In this document: positions 1-5,184 of the stretch, in pieces
How the letters are laid out: the number at the start of each line of letters is the position of its first letter
How positions within the stretch are numbered: the stretch's first letter is position 1
Assembly (NCBI GenBank): GCA_947589335.1
Contig: CANPZH010000050.1
Location: 1-9,798 of the forward strand
Direction: 5' to 3'
From: an uncultured Clostridia bacterium
GTDB taxonomy: Bacteria; Bacillota; Clostridia; Christensenellales; Borkfalkiaceae
Length of the DNA: 9,798 nucleotides
The notes under the pieces: model-generated
What the model was told of the DNA's origin: nothing
The model's database searches: none
What the model saw: only the letters and a program-made list of their open reading frames with translations
Translations under genes and position numbers: made by a program

Positions 1-1049
1 ACGCGGAGGGAGACGTCGCGCAAAAGTTCGCGGTAGAGGCGGTCGCGGAGGTGGCGCGTCGTGACGAACTTCCCCTCTTTGCCCGCAAAGGGAGAATCGT
101 TGACCGAGAAGATCATCTCGACGGTGGGTTCGGAGATCTTGACAAAGGGAACGGGTTCAACGGCAGCCGCCGAGCAGACCGTATCCCCGATGTTGATGCC
201 CTCGAGCCCCGCGAAGCAGACAATGTCGCCCGCCTGCGCACTCTCGCAGGGAATGCGGTTGAGCCCTTCGATCTCATACAGCCCGACGAGTTTGCCGCGC
301 GTATGGACGTCTTCATGGTTGTAGTTGCAGACGATCACTTCCTGGTTCGGACGGGCCACCCCCCGCTCGATCCTGCCGATCCCGACCCTTCCGACGTAGT
401 CGTTGTAGTCGATGGAGCTGACGAGAATTTGGAGCTCCCCCTTCTCGTCCATCTCGAGAGGCGGGAAATGGGAGAGGATCATGTCGAACAGGGGCTTTAA
501 GTCCGTTCCCGCGGAATCGGGGCTGAGGGACGCCGTCCCCTCCCTGCCCGAGCAGTACACAAAGGGGCTGTCGAGCTGTTCGTCCGTCGCGTTGAGGTCC
601 ATCAGAAGTTCGAGCACTTCGTCGTTCACTTCGCCGACGCGGGCGTCCGGACGGTCGATCTTGTTGACGACGATGATGAGCTTCAGCCCGAGTTCGAGCG
701 CCTTCTGCGTGACGAAACGGGTCTGCGGCATGGGTCCCTCGGCGGCGTCCACGAGGAGCAGCACCCCCGAGACCATCTTGAGCGACCGCTCGACCTCGCC
801 CGAAAAGTCGGCATGGCCGGGGGTGTCGACGATGTTGATCTTCACCCCTTGGTAGTGAATGGAAGTATTCTTGGCAAGAATGGTGATGCCGCGCTCGCGC
901 TCGAGGTCTCCGCTGTCCATGACGCGCTCGGGCGCAGCCTGGTTTTCGCGGAAAGTCCCGCTCTGGCGGAGCATCTGGTCGACGAGCGTCGTCTTGCCAT
1001 GGTCGACGTGCGCGATGATCGCTATGTTGCGTAAATCGTTTCTGATCAT
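1..1049 (-). CDS. typA: Translational GTPase TypA/BipA, N-terminal 349 residues (runs off left edge)
   Basis: This is a ribosome-binding translational GTPase of the TypA/BipA family, linked to ribosome assembly and stress or cold adaptation. Reading the minus strand from the ATG at 1049 gives 349 codons with no stop before the window edge; full-length family members have about 610 residues, so roughly the last 40% is outside. Visible G motifs are AHVDHGKT (13-20), RGIT (53-56, effector Thr), DTPGH (75-79) and NKID (129-132). Domain II (about 205-300) follows, then the start of the third domain with the TypA hallmark SPFAGKEGKFVT (319-330) and RHLRDRL. That hallmark separates it from EF-G and LepA. 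The start is supported by an AGAGGA-like ribosome binding site about 10 bases upstream and by homology beginning at residue 1. It appears to be transcribed alone from the promoter at 1082-1110. Confidence 0.96.
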   Translation of the reverse strand, partial: MIRNDLRNIAIIAHVDHGKTTLVDQMLRQSGTFRENQAAPERVMDSGDLERERGITILAKNTSIHYQGVKINIVDTPGHADFSGEVERSLKMVSGVLLLVDAAEGPMPQTRFVTQKALELGLKLIIVVNKIDRPDARVGEVNDEVLELLMDLNATDEQLDSPFVYCSGREGTASLSPDSAGTDLKPLFDMILSHFPPLEMDEKGELQILVSSIDYNDYVGRVGIGRIERGVARPNQEVIVCNYNHEDVHTRGKLVGLYEIEGLNRIPCESAQAGDIVCFAGLEGINIGDTVCSAAAVEPVPFVKISEPTVEMIFSVNDSPFAGKEGKFVTTRHLRDRLYRELLRDVSLR

Positions 1050-1081
1050 AAAACCGCTTATCCTCTTAAAATCCAAAGACG

Positions 1082-1110
1082 ATTATAATACTTTTGCCGC
1101 CTTTTGACAA
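1082..1110 (-). promoter_or_regulatory. Sigma-A promoter for typA
   Basis: On the minus strand TTGTCA (1105-1110) and a perfect TATAAT (1082-1087) are separated by 17 bp. The -10 element ends 32 bp before the typA start codon, leaving a leader of roughly 25 nt that carries the ribosome binding site. Position, spacing and hexamer match all agree. Confidence 0.85.
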
Positions 1111-1190
1111 CAAAAAAGAGGAGATTTTTGAAAAAAATCACCCGAATGCAAAATAGCTTGCCGAAGGGACACGCGCATTGCAATAATGTC

Positions 1191-1213
1191 CATGTTTCGA
1201 CAAGCTCAACATG
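1191..1213. repeat. Small palindromic intergenic repeat (CATGTT / AACATG)
   Basis: CATGTT at 1191-1196 is matched by its reverse complement AACATG at 1208-1213 across an 11-base spacer. The wording, a TCGACAAGCTC core between CATG arms, resembles short palindromic intergenic repeats I recall from many bacterial genomes. It directly abuts the first 97-bp repeat copy. Its function is unknown. Confidence 0.5.
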
Positions 1214-1307
1214 ACGTGATTTAGATTCCTCACATTCGTAACTTCGCGCCGTTGGCGCTCGTGCCGCGCTTAGAGAATCAGAACTGCGCGCGGGGCAACA
1301 TGACGTA
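1211..1307. repeat. 97-bp interspersed repeat, copy 1
   Basis: This stretch matches 1474-1570 over its whole 97 bases with 8 mismatches and no gaps, about 92% identity by eye. Both copies begin and end in ATGACGT. Inside is an inverted repeat, CCGCGC (1264-1269) and GCGCGG (1288-1293), with an 18-base loop, kept in both copies. No convincing gene or start signal lies in it. It is probably a copy of a dispersed non-coding repeat rather than a gene remnant. Confidence 0.8.
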
Positions 1308-1320
1308 TAAAAATGCCACA

Positions 1321-1424
1321 CGTCATTCCGACGGGCGTCCCCTCCTCCACGCCATTCCGACGAGCGTCCCCTCCTCCACGTCATTCCGACGGGCACCTCC
1401 ACGTCATTCCGACGACCGAAGGGA
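1321..1424. repeat. Short tandem array of CGTCATTCCGACG units
   Basis: Four head-to-tail units begin at 1321, 1350, 1379 and 1402. The first two are 29 bp and differ at two positions; the third is 23 bp, and the fourth keeps the core CGTCATTCCGACG and then diverges. The last unit also faces an inverted partner ending in AATGACG (1473-1479), so 1402-1479 can form a long imperfect hairpin. There are no spacers of constant length and no cas genes, so this is not a CRISPR array. Confidence 0.75.
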
Positions 1425-1473
1425 GGAGGAATCTGAGGACGAGATTTCTCGACTACGCTTCGCTCCGTTCGAA

Positions 1474-1570
1474 ATGACGTATTTGAGATTTCTCACATTC
1501 GTAACTTCGCGCCGTTGACGCTCGTGCCGCGCTTAGAGAATCAGAACTTCGCGCGGGGCAGAATGACGTA
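1474..1570. repeat. 97-bp interspersed repeat, copy 2
   Basis: This is the second copy of the element at 1211-1307, in the same orientation. The CCGCGC/GCGCGG stem (1527-1532 and 1551-1556) is intact. Immediately downstream, 1581-1616 holds a degraded third fragment with GCGCGAGGCG and a TCTCACATACG run that echo the repeat's ends. The remainder up to the stop codon of the regulator at 1637 shows no gene. Confidence 0.8.
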
Positions 1571-1636
1571 TTAAAGAAGAGCGCGAGGCGGAATGTCGTG
1601 TATTAAGATTTCTCACATACGTTCCTTCGGCGGGCG

Positions 1637-1960
1637 CTAAGGCATCGCCTTGTAGCGCTCTCCCCACGCCCTCATCGCGTCGAGGACGGGGCGGAGCGTC
1701 TCGCCGAGCGCTGAGAGCGAATAGACGACGCGGGGCGGCACCTCCGCATACGCCTCCCGCACGACGAGCCCGTCCTCCCCGAGCGACCTCAGATTGTCCG
1801 CGAGCACCTTCTTGCTGATGCCCTCCACGCTCTTCGCGATCTCCGAAAACCGTTTCGGCCCCTCGAGCAGATCGCGGATCACGAGTAATTTCCACTTGTT
1901 CCCGATGAGCCGCACCGTCGTTGCGACGGGGCATTCGGGCAATTCTTCCTTCGTCAGCAT
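1637..1960 (-). CDS. HxlR-family winged-helix transcriptional regulator
   Basis: This 107-residue protein is a MarR-like DNA-binding regulator of the HxlR family, a single winged-helix domain that usually works as a dimer. Diagnostic features are the N-terminal CPV with Cys10, IGNKWKLLVIRDLL (19-32), the recognition-helix region RFSEIAKSVEGISKKVLADNLRSL (37-60), the wing around VPPRVVYSLSALG (74-86) and the C-terminal dimerisation helix ending WGERY. Cys10 sits where the redox- or electrophile-sensing Cys lies in Bacillus YodB/HypR, so thiol sensing is plausible but inferred. The start follows AAAGGAGG (1966-1973) by 5 bases. It is divergent from the cupin-SIR2 pair, which is the likely target along with its own promoter. 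Confidence 0.93.
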   Translation of the reverse strand: MLTKEELPECPVATTVRLIGNKWKLLVIRDLLEGPKRFSEIAKSVEGISKKVLADNLRSLGEDGLVVREAYAEVPPRVVYSLSALGETLRPVLDAMRAWGERYKAMP

Positions 1961-1976
1961 ACCTTCCTCCTTTCCT

Positions 1977-1998
1977 CTATCCTACCGCAAAAGGATAG
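1977..1998. promoter_or_regulatory. Candidate autoregulatory operator, inverted repeat CTATCC-N10-GGATAG
   Basis: CTATCC (1977-1982) and GGATAG (1993-1998) form a perfect 6-bp inverted repeat with a 10-bp gap. It covers the -10 and most of the spacer of the regulator's putative promoter. Dyads overlapping their own promoters are usual for HxlR regulators. Assignment to this regulator is by position only. Confidence 0.45.
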
Positions 1999-2008
1999 GA
2001 TCTGTCAA
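1979..2008 (-). promoter_or_regulatory. Probable promoter of the HxlR-family gene
   Basis: On the minus strand a perfect TTGACA (2003-2008) is followed after 18 bp by TAGGAT (1979-1984), a four-of-six match to the -10 consensus. The start codon is 18 bp beyond the -10. The weak -10 and long spacer would suit a regulated promoter. Confidence 0.55.
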
Positions 2009-2010
2009 TC

Positions 2011-2056
2011 GGTTTCGAAAAGAAACCAAGTGAGAAAATGTTTATCAGGAGATAAA
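2011..2056. promoter_or_regulatory. Two further inverted repeats in the divergent control region
   Basis: GGTTTC (2011-2016) pairs with GAAACC (2022-2027) across 5 bases, and TTTATC (2041-2046) pairs with GATAAA (2051-2056) across 4 bases. Both lie upstream of the cupin promoter. An AGTAACTA stretch at 2059-2066 just before the -35 resembles the GTAAC-containing sites I recall for some HxlR regulators. These are candidate operators; any of them could be chance in this AT-richer stretch. Confidence 0.35.
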
Positions 2057-2068
2057 AAAGTAACTATC

Positions 2069-2097
2069 TTGCAATCCGTGCGGCGGTCTGCTATACT
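2069..2097 (+). promoter_or_regulatory. Sigma-A promoter for the cupin-SIR2 pair
   Basis: TTGCAA (2069-2074) and TATACT (2092-2097) are separated by 17 bp, each one mismatch from consensus. The -10 is 28 bp upstream of the cupin start codon. The promoter faces away from the HxlR-family gene. Confidence 0.75.
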
Positions 2098-2125
2098 ATA
2101 GAAAATCATTTCGGGAGGCGATCGG

Positions 2126-2476
2126 ATGGAAAACTACACCAAGGCGAGCGTCGCAGGGGGCGCGCGCACAGAACTTCATGAGCTTTTACACCTTACGGGC
2201 GCGGAGATCAGCGTCAACGAGCTCCCCGCCGGGGCATGCGTTCCCTTTGTGCATGCGCACAAGCAGAACGAGGAGATCTACGCCGTGCTCGGGGGCGAAG
2301 GACACGCCGTGCTCGACGGCGAGACCGTACCGCTCAAAGCCGGGGACTGGCTCCGCGTCTCTCCCGCGACAAAGCGGCAGTTCTTCGCCGCGGAGAAGAG
2401 CGGGATCCGCTATCTCTGCATCCAGGTGAAGGAGCATTCGCTCGGGGGCTACACGGCGGAAGACGCCATCCTTTGA
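2126..2476 (+). CDS. Small single-domain cupin protein
   Basis: This 116-residue protein is one cupin (double-stranded beta-barrel) domain with nothing added. Cupin motif 1 is clear: H43 and H45, then E49/E50 followed by IYAVLGGEG (51-59). Motif 2 is recognisable as PLKAGDWLRVSPATKRQF (69-86), but its usual metal-binding His appears replaced by Arg84, so any metal site would have three ligands or be lost. Such proteins range from enzymes to sensors, and no specific substrate can be named. GGGAGG (2113-2118) lies 7 bases before the ATG. The stop is 3 bases from the SIR2 gene start, so the two are cotranscribed and probably translationally coupled; the shared promoter and divergent HxlR regulator suggest a joint stress role. 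Confidence 0.88.
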   Translation: MENYTKASVAGGARTELHELLHLTGAEISVNELPAGACVPFVHAHKQNEEIYAVLGGEGHAVLDGETVPLKAGDWLRVSPATKRQFFAAEKSGIRYLCIQVKEHSLGGYTAEDAIL

Positions 2477-2479
2477 GGC

Positions 2480-3307
2480 ATGCGGGAGATCTCACGGCTG
2501 AAGACTGCGCTGCATGAGGCGGAGGCGGTCGTGATCGGCGCGGGAGCGGGGCTCTCCGCCGCAGCGGGCTACGACTATGGCGGAGCCCGCTTTTCCGCGC
2601 TCTTCGGAGATTTCGAAAGGGTCTATGGCTTCCATGACATGTACGAGGGCGGGTTCTACCCCTTCCCCTCGCGGGAGGAATTCTGGGCGTATTGGTCGCG
2701 GTATATCCTCTGCAACCGTTACTGTCCTCCTCCCAAGCGCACCTATGAGACTCTCCTTGCCCTCGTAAAGGACAAGGACTATTTTGTGATCACGACGAAC
2801 GTCGACCACTGTTTCATCCGGGCGGGGTTCGAGAAAGAGCGGCTCTTCTATACGCAGGGAGATTTCGGGCTCTTCCAATGCTCCCTGCCCTGCCACAGGA
2901 AGACCTATGACAACGAAGCGGCCGTACGCGAGATGGCAGAAAAACAGCGGGACCGCAAGATCCCGCACGGTCTCATCCCCCGCTGTCCCGTCTGCGGACG
3001 GGAGATGACGGTCAATCTGCGCAGCGACGACAGATTCGTCGAAGACGAGGGCTGGCATGCCGCCTGTGAGCGGTACATCGCCTTCCTCGGGGCGCGGAAG
3101 GATTCCCGCATCCTCTTCCTCGAGTTGGGCGTCGGATACAACACGCCCGGGATCATCAAATATCCCTTTCAAAGGATGACGGCGCAAAACAAAAGGGCGA
3201 CGTACGCCTGCGTGGATCCTGCGGCGACGTGCCCCGATCGGATCGCATCCCGCTCGGTCCTTGTACGGCGGGACGCCGATGAAGCCCTCTCCCTCCTCCT
3301 TCAGTAA
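2480..3307 (+). CDS. SIR2-family protein, class M (SirTM)-like, probable protein ADP-ribosyltransferase
   Basis: This 275-residue protein has the sirtuin NAD-binding fold. GAGAGLSAAAG (20-30) is the NAD-binding loop, TTNVD (105-109) the counterpart of TQNID, and C134/C138 with C169/C172 the zinc ribbon. LGVGYNTPGIIKYPF (216-230) is typical of this subgroup. The position normally held by the catalytic His is Gln126 in YTQGDFG. Class M sirtuins of Staphylococcus and Streptococcus carry Gln there and act as mono-ADP-ribosyltransferases; the 19-residue distance from Asn107 to Gln126 equals that between N118 and Q137 as I recall for the streptococcal enzyme. ADP-ribosylation rather than deacetylation is therefore inferred. 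The usual partners (macrodomain hydrolase, GcvH-like carrier, lipoate ligase) are absent here. The ATG at 2480 lacks a separate ribosome binding site and probably depends on coupling to the cupin. Confidence 0.88.
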   Translation: MREISRLKTALHEAEAVVIGAGAGLSAAAGYDYGGARFSALFGDFERVYGFHDMYEGGFYPFPSREEFWAYWSRYILCNRYCPPPKRTYETLLALVKDKDYFVITTNVDHCFIRAGFEKERLFYTQGDFGLFQCSLPCHRKTYDNEAAVREMAEKQRDRKIPHGLIPRCPVCGREMTVNLRSDDRFVEDEGWHAACERYIAFLGARKDSRILFLELGVGYNTPGIIKYPFQRMTAQNKRATYACVDPAATCPDRIASRSVLVRRDADEALSLLLQ

Positions 3308-3810
3308 GGGAGCGGGGAGCGGTTGCGATAGGTGCAGAAGCGGATCGAAAAGCCGTTGTCTTCAACGGGCTCGCCCGCATGCACAAGCTCGAACGCGGGA
3401 TCTGCGTCGAGATCGGGGACAAAGACCTCCGCCCCGCCGACGGCGTCCACTTTCGTGACGAGGATCTCCGTGCAATAGGGAAAGAGGGTGCGGTAAACGC
3501 TCGCCCCGCCGATGACGAACACGTCGTCTGCGGGGTATTTTTTGACCTCTACGAAGAGCTCTTCCAGATTCCGGACGGTGATGACGCCCTCACCCGCGTC
3601 CACGGGCGAGAGGACGATGTTGACGCGGTTTATAAGGGGCTTTCCTCCGGGGAAGGAACGGAGGGTGTTGAGCCCCATCACGACCGTCTTCCCCTTGGTC
3701 GTCTCACGGAAAAATGCCATATCCTTGGGGAGGGAGAACATCAGTCCGTTTCCCTTTCCGATCCCCCACTTGCTGTCTGCATGAAGAATGGCGCGCATGA
3801 TGATGTTCAC
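3301..3810 (-). CDS. folA: Dihydrofolate reductase
   Basis: This enzyme reduces dihydrofolate to tetrahydrofolate with NADPH, regenerating the folate oxidised by thymidylate synthase. The 169 residues show the full family pattern: KWGIGKGNGLMFSLPKDM (14-31) with catalytic Asp30, VVMGLNTLRSFPGGKPL (43-59), NRVNIVLS (61-68) and the glycine pair in FVIGGASVY (98-106). Leu47 occupies the place of the NADPH-contacting Arg (E. coli Arg44), which is unusual. Two starts are possible: GTG at 3810, 3 bases after GGAAAGGGA, or ATG at 3798, where family homology (RAILHADSKWGIG) begins; the GTG is shown. The gene meets the SIR2 gene tail to tail with a 7-bp overlap and is separated from thyA by repeat DNA. 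Confidence 0.93.
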   Translation of the reverse strand: MNIIMRAILHADSKWGIGKGNGLMFSLPKDMAFFRETTKGKTVVMGLNTLRSFPGGKPLINRVNIVLSPVDAGEGVITVRNLEELFVEVKKYPADDVFVIGGASVYRTLFPYCTEILVTKVDAVGGAEVFVPDLDADPAFELVHAGEPVEDNGFSIRFCTYRNRSPLPY

Positions 3811-3877
3811 GCGTCCCTTTCCACGCGAAAAGAAACGCCGTGAGTAACCTCCTTGTCTGTTTTTGGTATGTTCTCCC
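3811..3877 (-). repeat. Probable interspersed repeat with an orphan Shine-Dalgarno upstream of folA
   Basis: On the minus strand this leader contains a perfect AAGGAGG (3848-3854), but no ATG, GTG or TTG lies at a workable distance after it; the folA start is 37 bases further on. The stretch reads in frame into folA as GEHTKNRQGGYSRRFFSRGK, a peptide I associate with dispersed clostridial repeats. It may have landed in the folA leader. The repeat identity rests on recollection and is not provable from one copy in this window. Confidence 0.4.
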
Positions 3878-3920
3878 CAGCGGAGAAGCCACTGCGCTTT
3901 GGACCCCTATTGCGTTATGC

Positions 3921-3957
3921 GGAATGACGTATTGAGCGCGAGGCAACATGACGTAAT
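3921..3957. repeat. Fragment of the 97-bp repeat family
   Basis: The 20 bases at 3936-3955 match the end of the 97-bp repeat copy 1 (1288-1307) with a single mismatch, and an AATGACGT precedes them at 3923-3930. This ties the second repeat block to the first, over 2 kb away. Confidence 0.6.
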
Positions 3958-4005
3958 GGAGAACGCTTTCGCATTCACCCCTTGCTGTCCCTGAAAGGGA
4001 AAGTA

Positions 4006-4102
4006 CCCGAGCAAAGCGAGGGGGAAAGGGTTTTGATCAACTTTCGGAAACCCCTCAGTCACTCACTTCGTTCGTGACAGCTCCCCTAATAGGGGAGCCA
4101 AG
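4006..4102. repeat. Interspersed repeat with strong CTCCCCT / AGGGGAG hairpin
   Basis: The unit contains GTCAC (4058-4062) against GTGAC (4074-4078), then an 8-bp perfect stem GCTCCCCT (4080-4087) and AGGGGAGC (4091-4098) around a 3-base loop. The phrase CCCCTCAGTCAC followed by GTGACAGCTCCCCT and AGGGGAGCCAAG closely resembles an abundant intergenic repeat I recall from Faecalibacterium and related Clostridia. No poly-T follows the stem on either strand, so it is not a canonical terminator. Confidence 0.6.
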
Positions 4103-4147
4103 AGGAATATGCTTTCCCCAAATCCACTGCGCGGAGCAGGGTTCCCC

Positions 4148-4183
4148 TGCGGCAGCGCACGCAATTTGCCGCATACCTGCGGC
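4148..4183. repeat. Alternating TGCGGCA / TGCCGCA inverted repeats
   Basis: TGCGGCA (4148-4154) pairs with TGCCGCA (4167-4173), and the latter can instead pair with TGCGGC (4178-4183), so two mutually exclusive hairpins are possible. No gene is seen here. An attenuator role is conceivable, but the local poly-T and coding context needed for it are missing. Confidence 0.4.
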
Positions 4184-4242
4184 TTGTTGTCCGTTGGAAC
4201 GAACGAGAGGAACCGCGGGTTAAGGCAAAAGAGCACGTTTCC

Positions 4243-4314
4243 TCACGGCGATTGCTTACGACGCGCGCGGCGCGCCGCTTGCGGCAAGCCGCAAGCGAGC
4301 AAGCAATCGCGTGA
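4243..4314. repeat. Nested 72-bp inverted repeat downstream of thyA
   Basis: Outer arms GCGATTGCTT (4248-4257) and AAGCAATCGC (4301-4310) are perfect complements, extended by TCAC (4243-4246) with GTGA (4311-4314) across one bulged base. Inside lies a 9-bp perfect stem CGCTTGCGG (4276-4284) and CCGCAAGCG (4289-4297) with a CAAG loop. The element sits about 40 bp past the thyA stop on its transcript. It could block 3' exonucleases or help end transcription, though no T-run follows. The rest of 3811-4353 shows no gene. Confidence 0.7.
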
Positions 4315-4353
4315 ACCTAAGCAAAGAAATTTGCGAAGCCCATTCGCGTGAAT

Positions 4354-5184
4354 TTATATCGCCACCGGGATCTTCGTCTCGAAGGGGTGGAATACGTAAT
4401 TTTCCAGACGGAAGCTGTCGGCGGTGAAGGCGTAAAAATCGGAGACGGTCCCGTCCATTGAGAACTTCGGCGCGGGGAGGGGTGGACGGGAGATGATCTC
4501 CTCCGCCATCGGAATATGGCGGTCATAGAGATGTGCGTCCGCAATGACGTGCACGAGTTCCCCGGCCTCCAGTCCCGAGACCTTAGCGAACATCTTGAGC
4601 AGGACCGCATACTGCACGACGTTCCAGTTATTCGCGGTGAGCATGTCCTGCGAGCGTTGGTTCAGAATGCCGTTGAGGACATTTCCCGAGACGTTGAAGG
4701 TCATCGAATAGGCGCAGGGATAGAGGTGCATCTCATGAAGATCGGCGAAGTTGTAGAGGTTCGTGAGGATCCGCCGCGAGGCGGGATTGTGCTTCAAGTC
4801 GTAGAGCACGCGGTCCACCTGGTCGAACTCCCCCTCGGGATAGCGATACTTCTGCGCGAGCTGATAGCCGTATGCCTTGCCGATCGAGCCCGACCCGTCC
4901 GCCCAGCTGTCCCAGATGTGCGAGTCGAGGTCATGGATGTTGTTGCTCTTCTTCTGCCAGATCCAGAGGAGCTCTTTGATACAGCTCTTGAACGCCGTGC
5001 GGCGAATGGTCAGAATGGGGAACTCCTCCCTGAGGTCGTACCGGTTGACGATCCCGAACTTCTTCACGGTGTGCGCGGGCGTGCCGTCCTCCCAGCGGGG
5101 ACGGACGTCCCGGTCGGTGTCCCAAACGCCGTTCTCGAGGATATCCCTGCAATTTACGATGAAGATCTCGTCTGCTCTGCTCAT
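4354..5184 (-). CDS. thyA: Thymidylate synthase (folate-dependent)
   Basis: ThyA converts dUMP to dTMP using methylenetetrahydrofolate and yields dihydrofolate. The protein has 276 residues, near the usual 264-280. The catalytic Cys157 is in the LYPCAYS segment; QRSQD (176-180) supplies the phosphate-binding Arg and conserved Asp; WNVVQYA (187-193) carries the dUMP-recognising Asn188; and ADAHLYDRH (215-223) provides the His/Tyr pair. The start was placed at ATG 5184, which overlaps the gltX stop in an ATGA arrangement. An in-frame ATG 75 bp further upstream would add 25 low-complexity residues lying inside gltX and is rejected. It is the last gene of the operon and is followed by repeat DNA and then folA on the same strand. 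Confidence 0.96.
   Translation of the reverse strand: MSRADEIFIVNCRDILENGVWDTDRDVRPRWEDGTPAHTVKKFGIVNRYDLREEFPILTIRRTAFKSCIKELLWIWQKKSNNIHDLDSHIWDSWADGSGSIGKAYGYQLAQKYRYPEGEFDQVDRVLYDLKHNPASRRILTNLYNFADLHEMHLYPCAYSMTFNVSGNVLNGILNQRSQDMLTANNWNVVQYAVLLKMFAKVSGLEAGELVHVIADAHLYDRHIPMAEEIISRPPLPAPKFSMDGTVSDFYAFTADSFRLENYVFHPFETKIPVAI

Noticed and set aside
1321..1424. CRISPR-like array
   Set aside because: Units are nearly contiguous, unequal in length, without unique spacers, and no cas gene is in the window.
1252..1518. Possible small gene inside the repeat island
   Set aside because: The open frame consists of the repeats themselves, has no ribosome binding site and is not kept between the two 97-bp copies in an equivalent coding context.
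4109..4351. Small gene in the second repeat block
   Set aside because: No ribosome binding site; the frame spans perfect inverted repeats and contains no recognisable domain.
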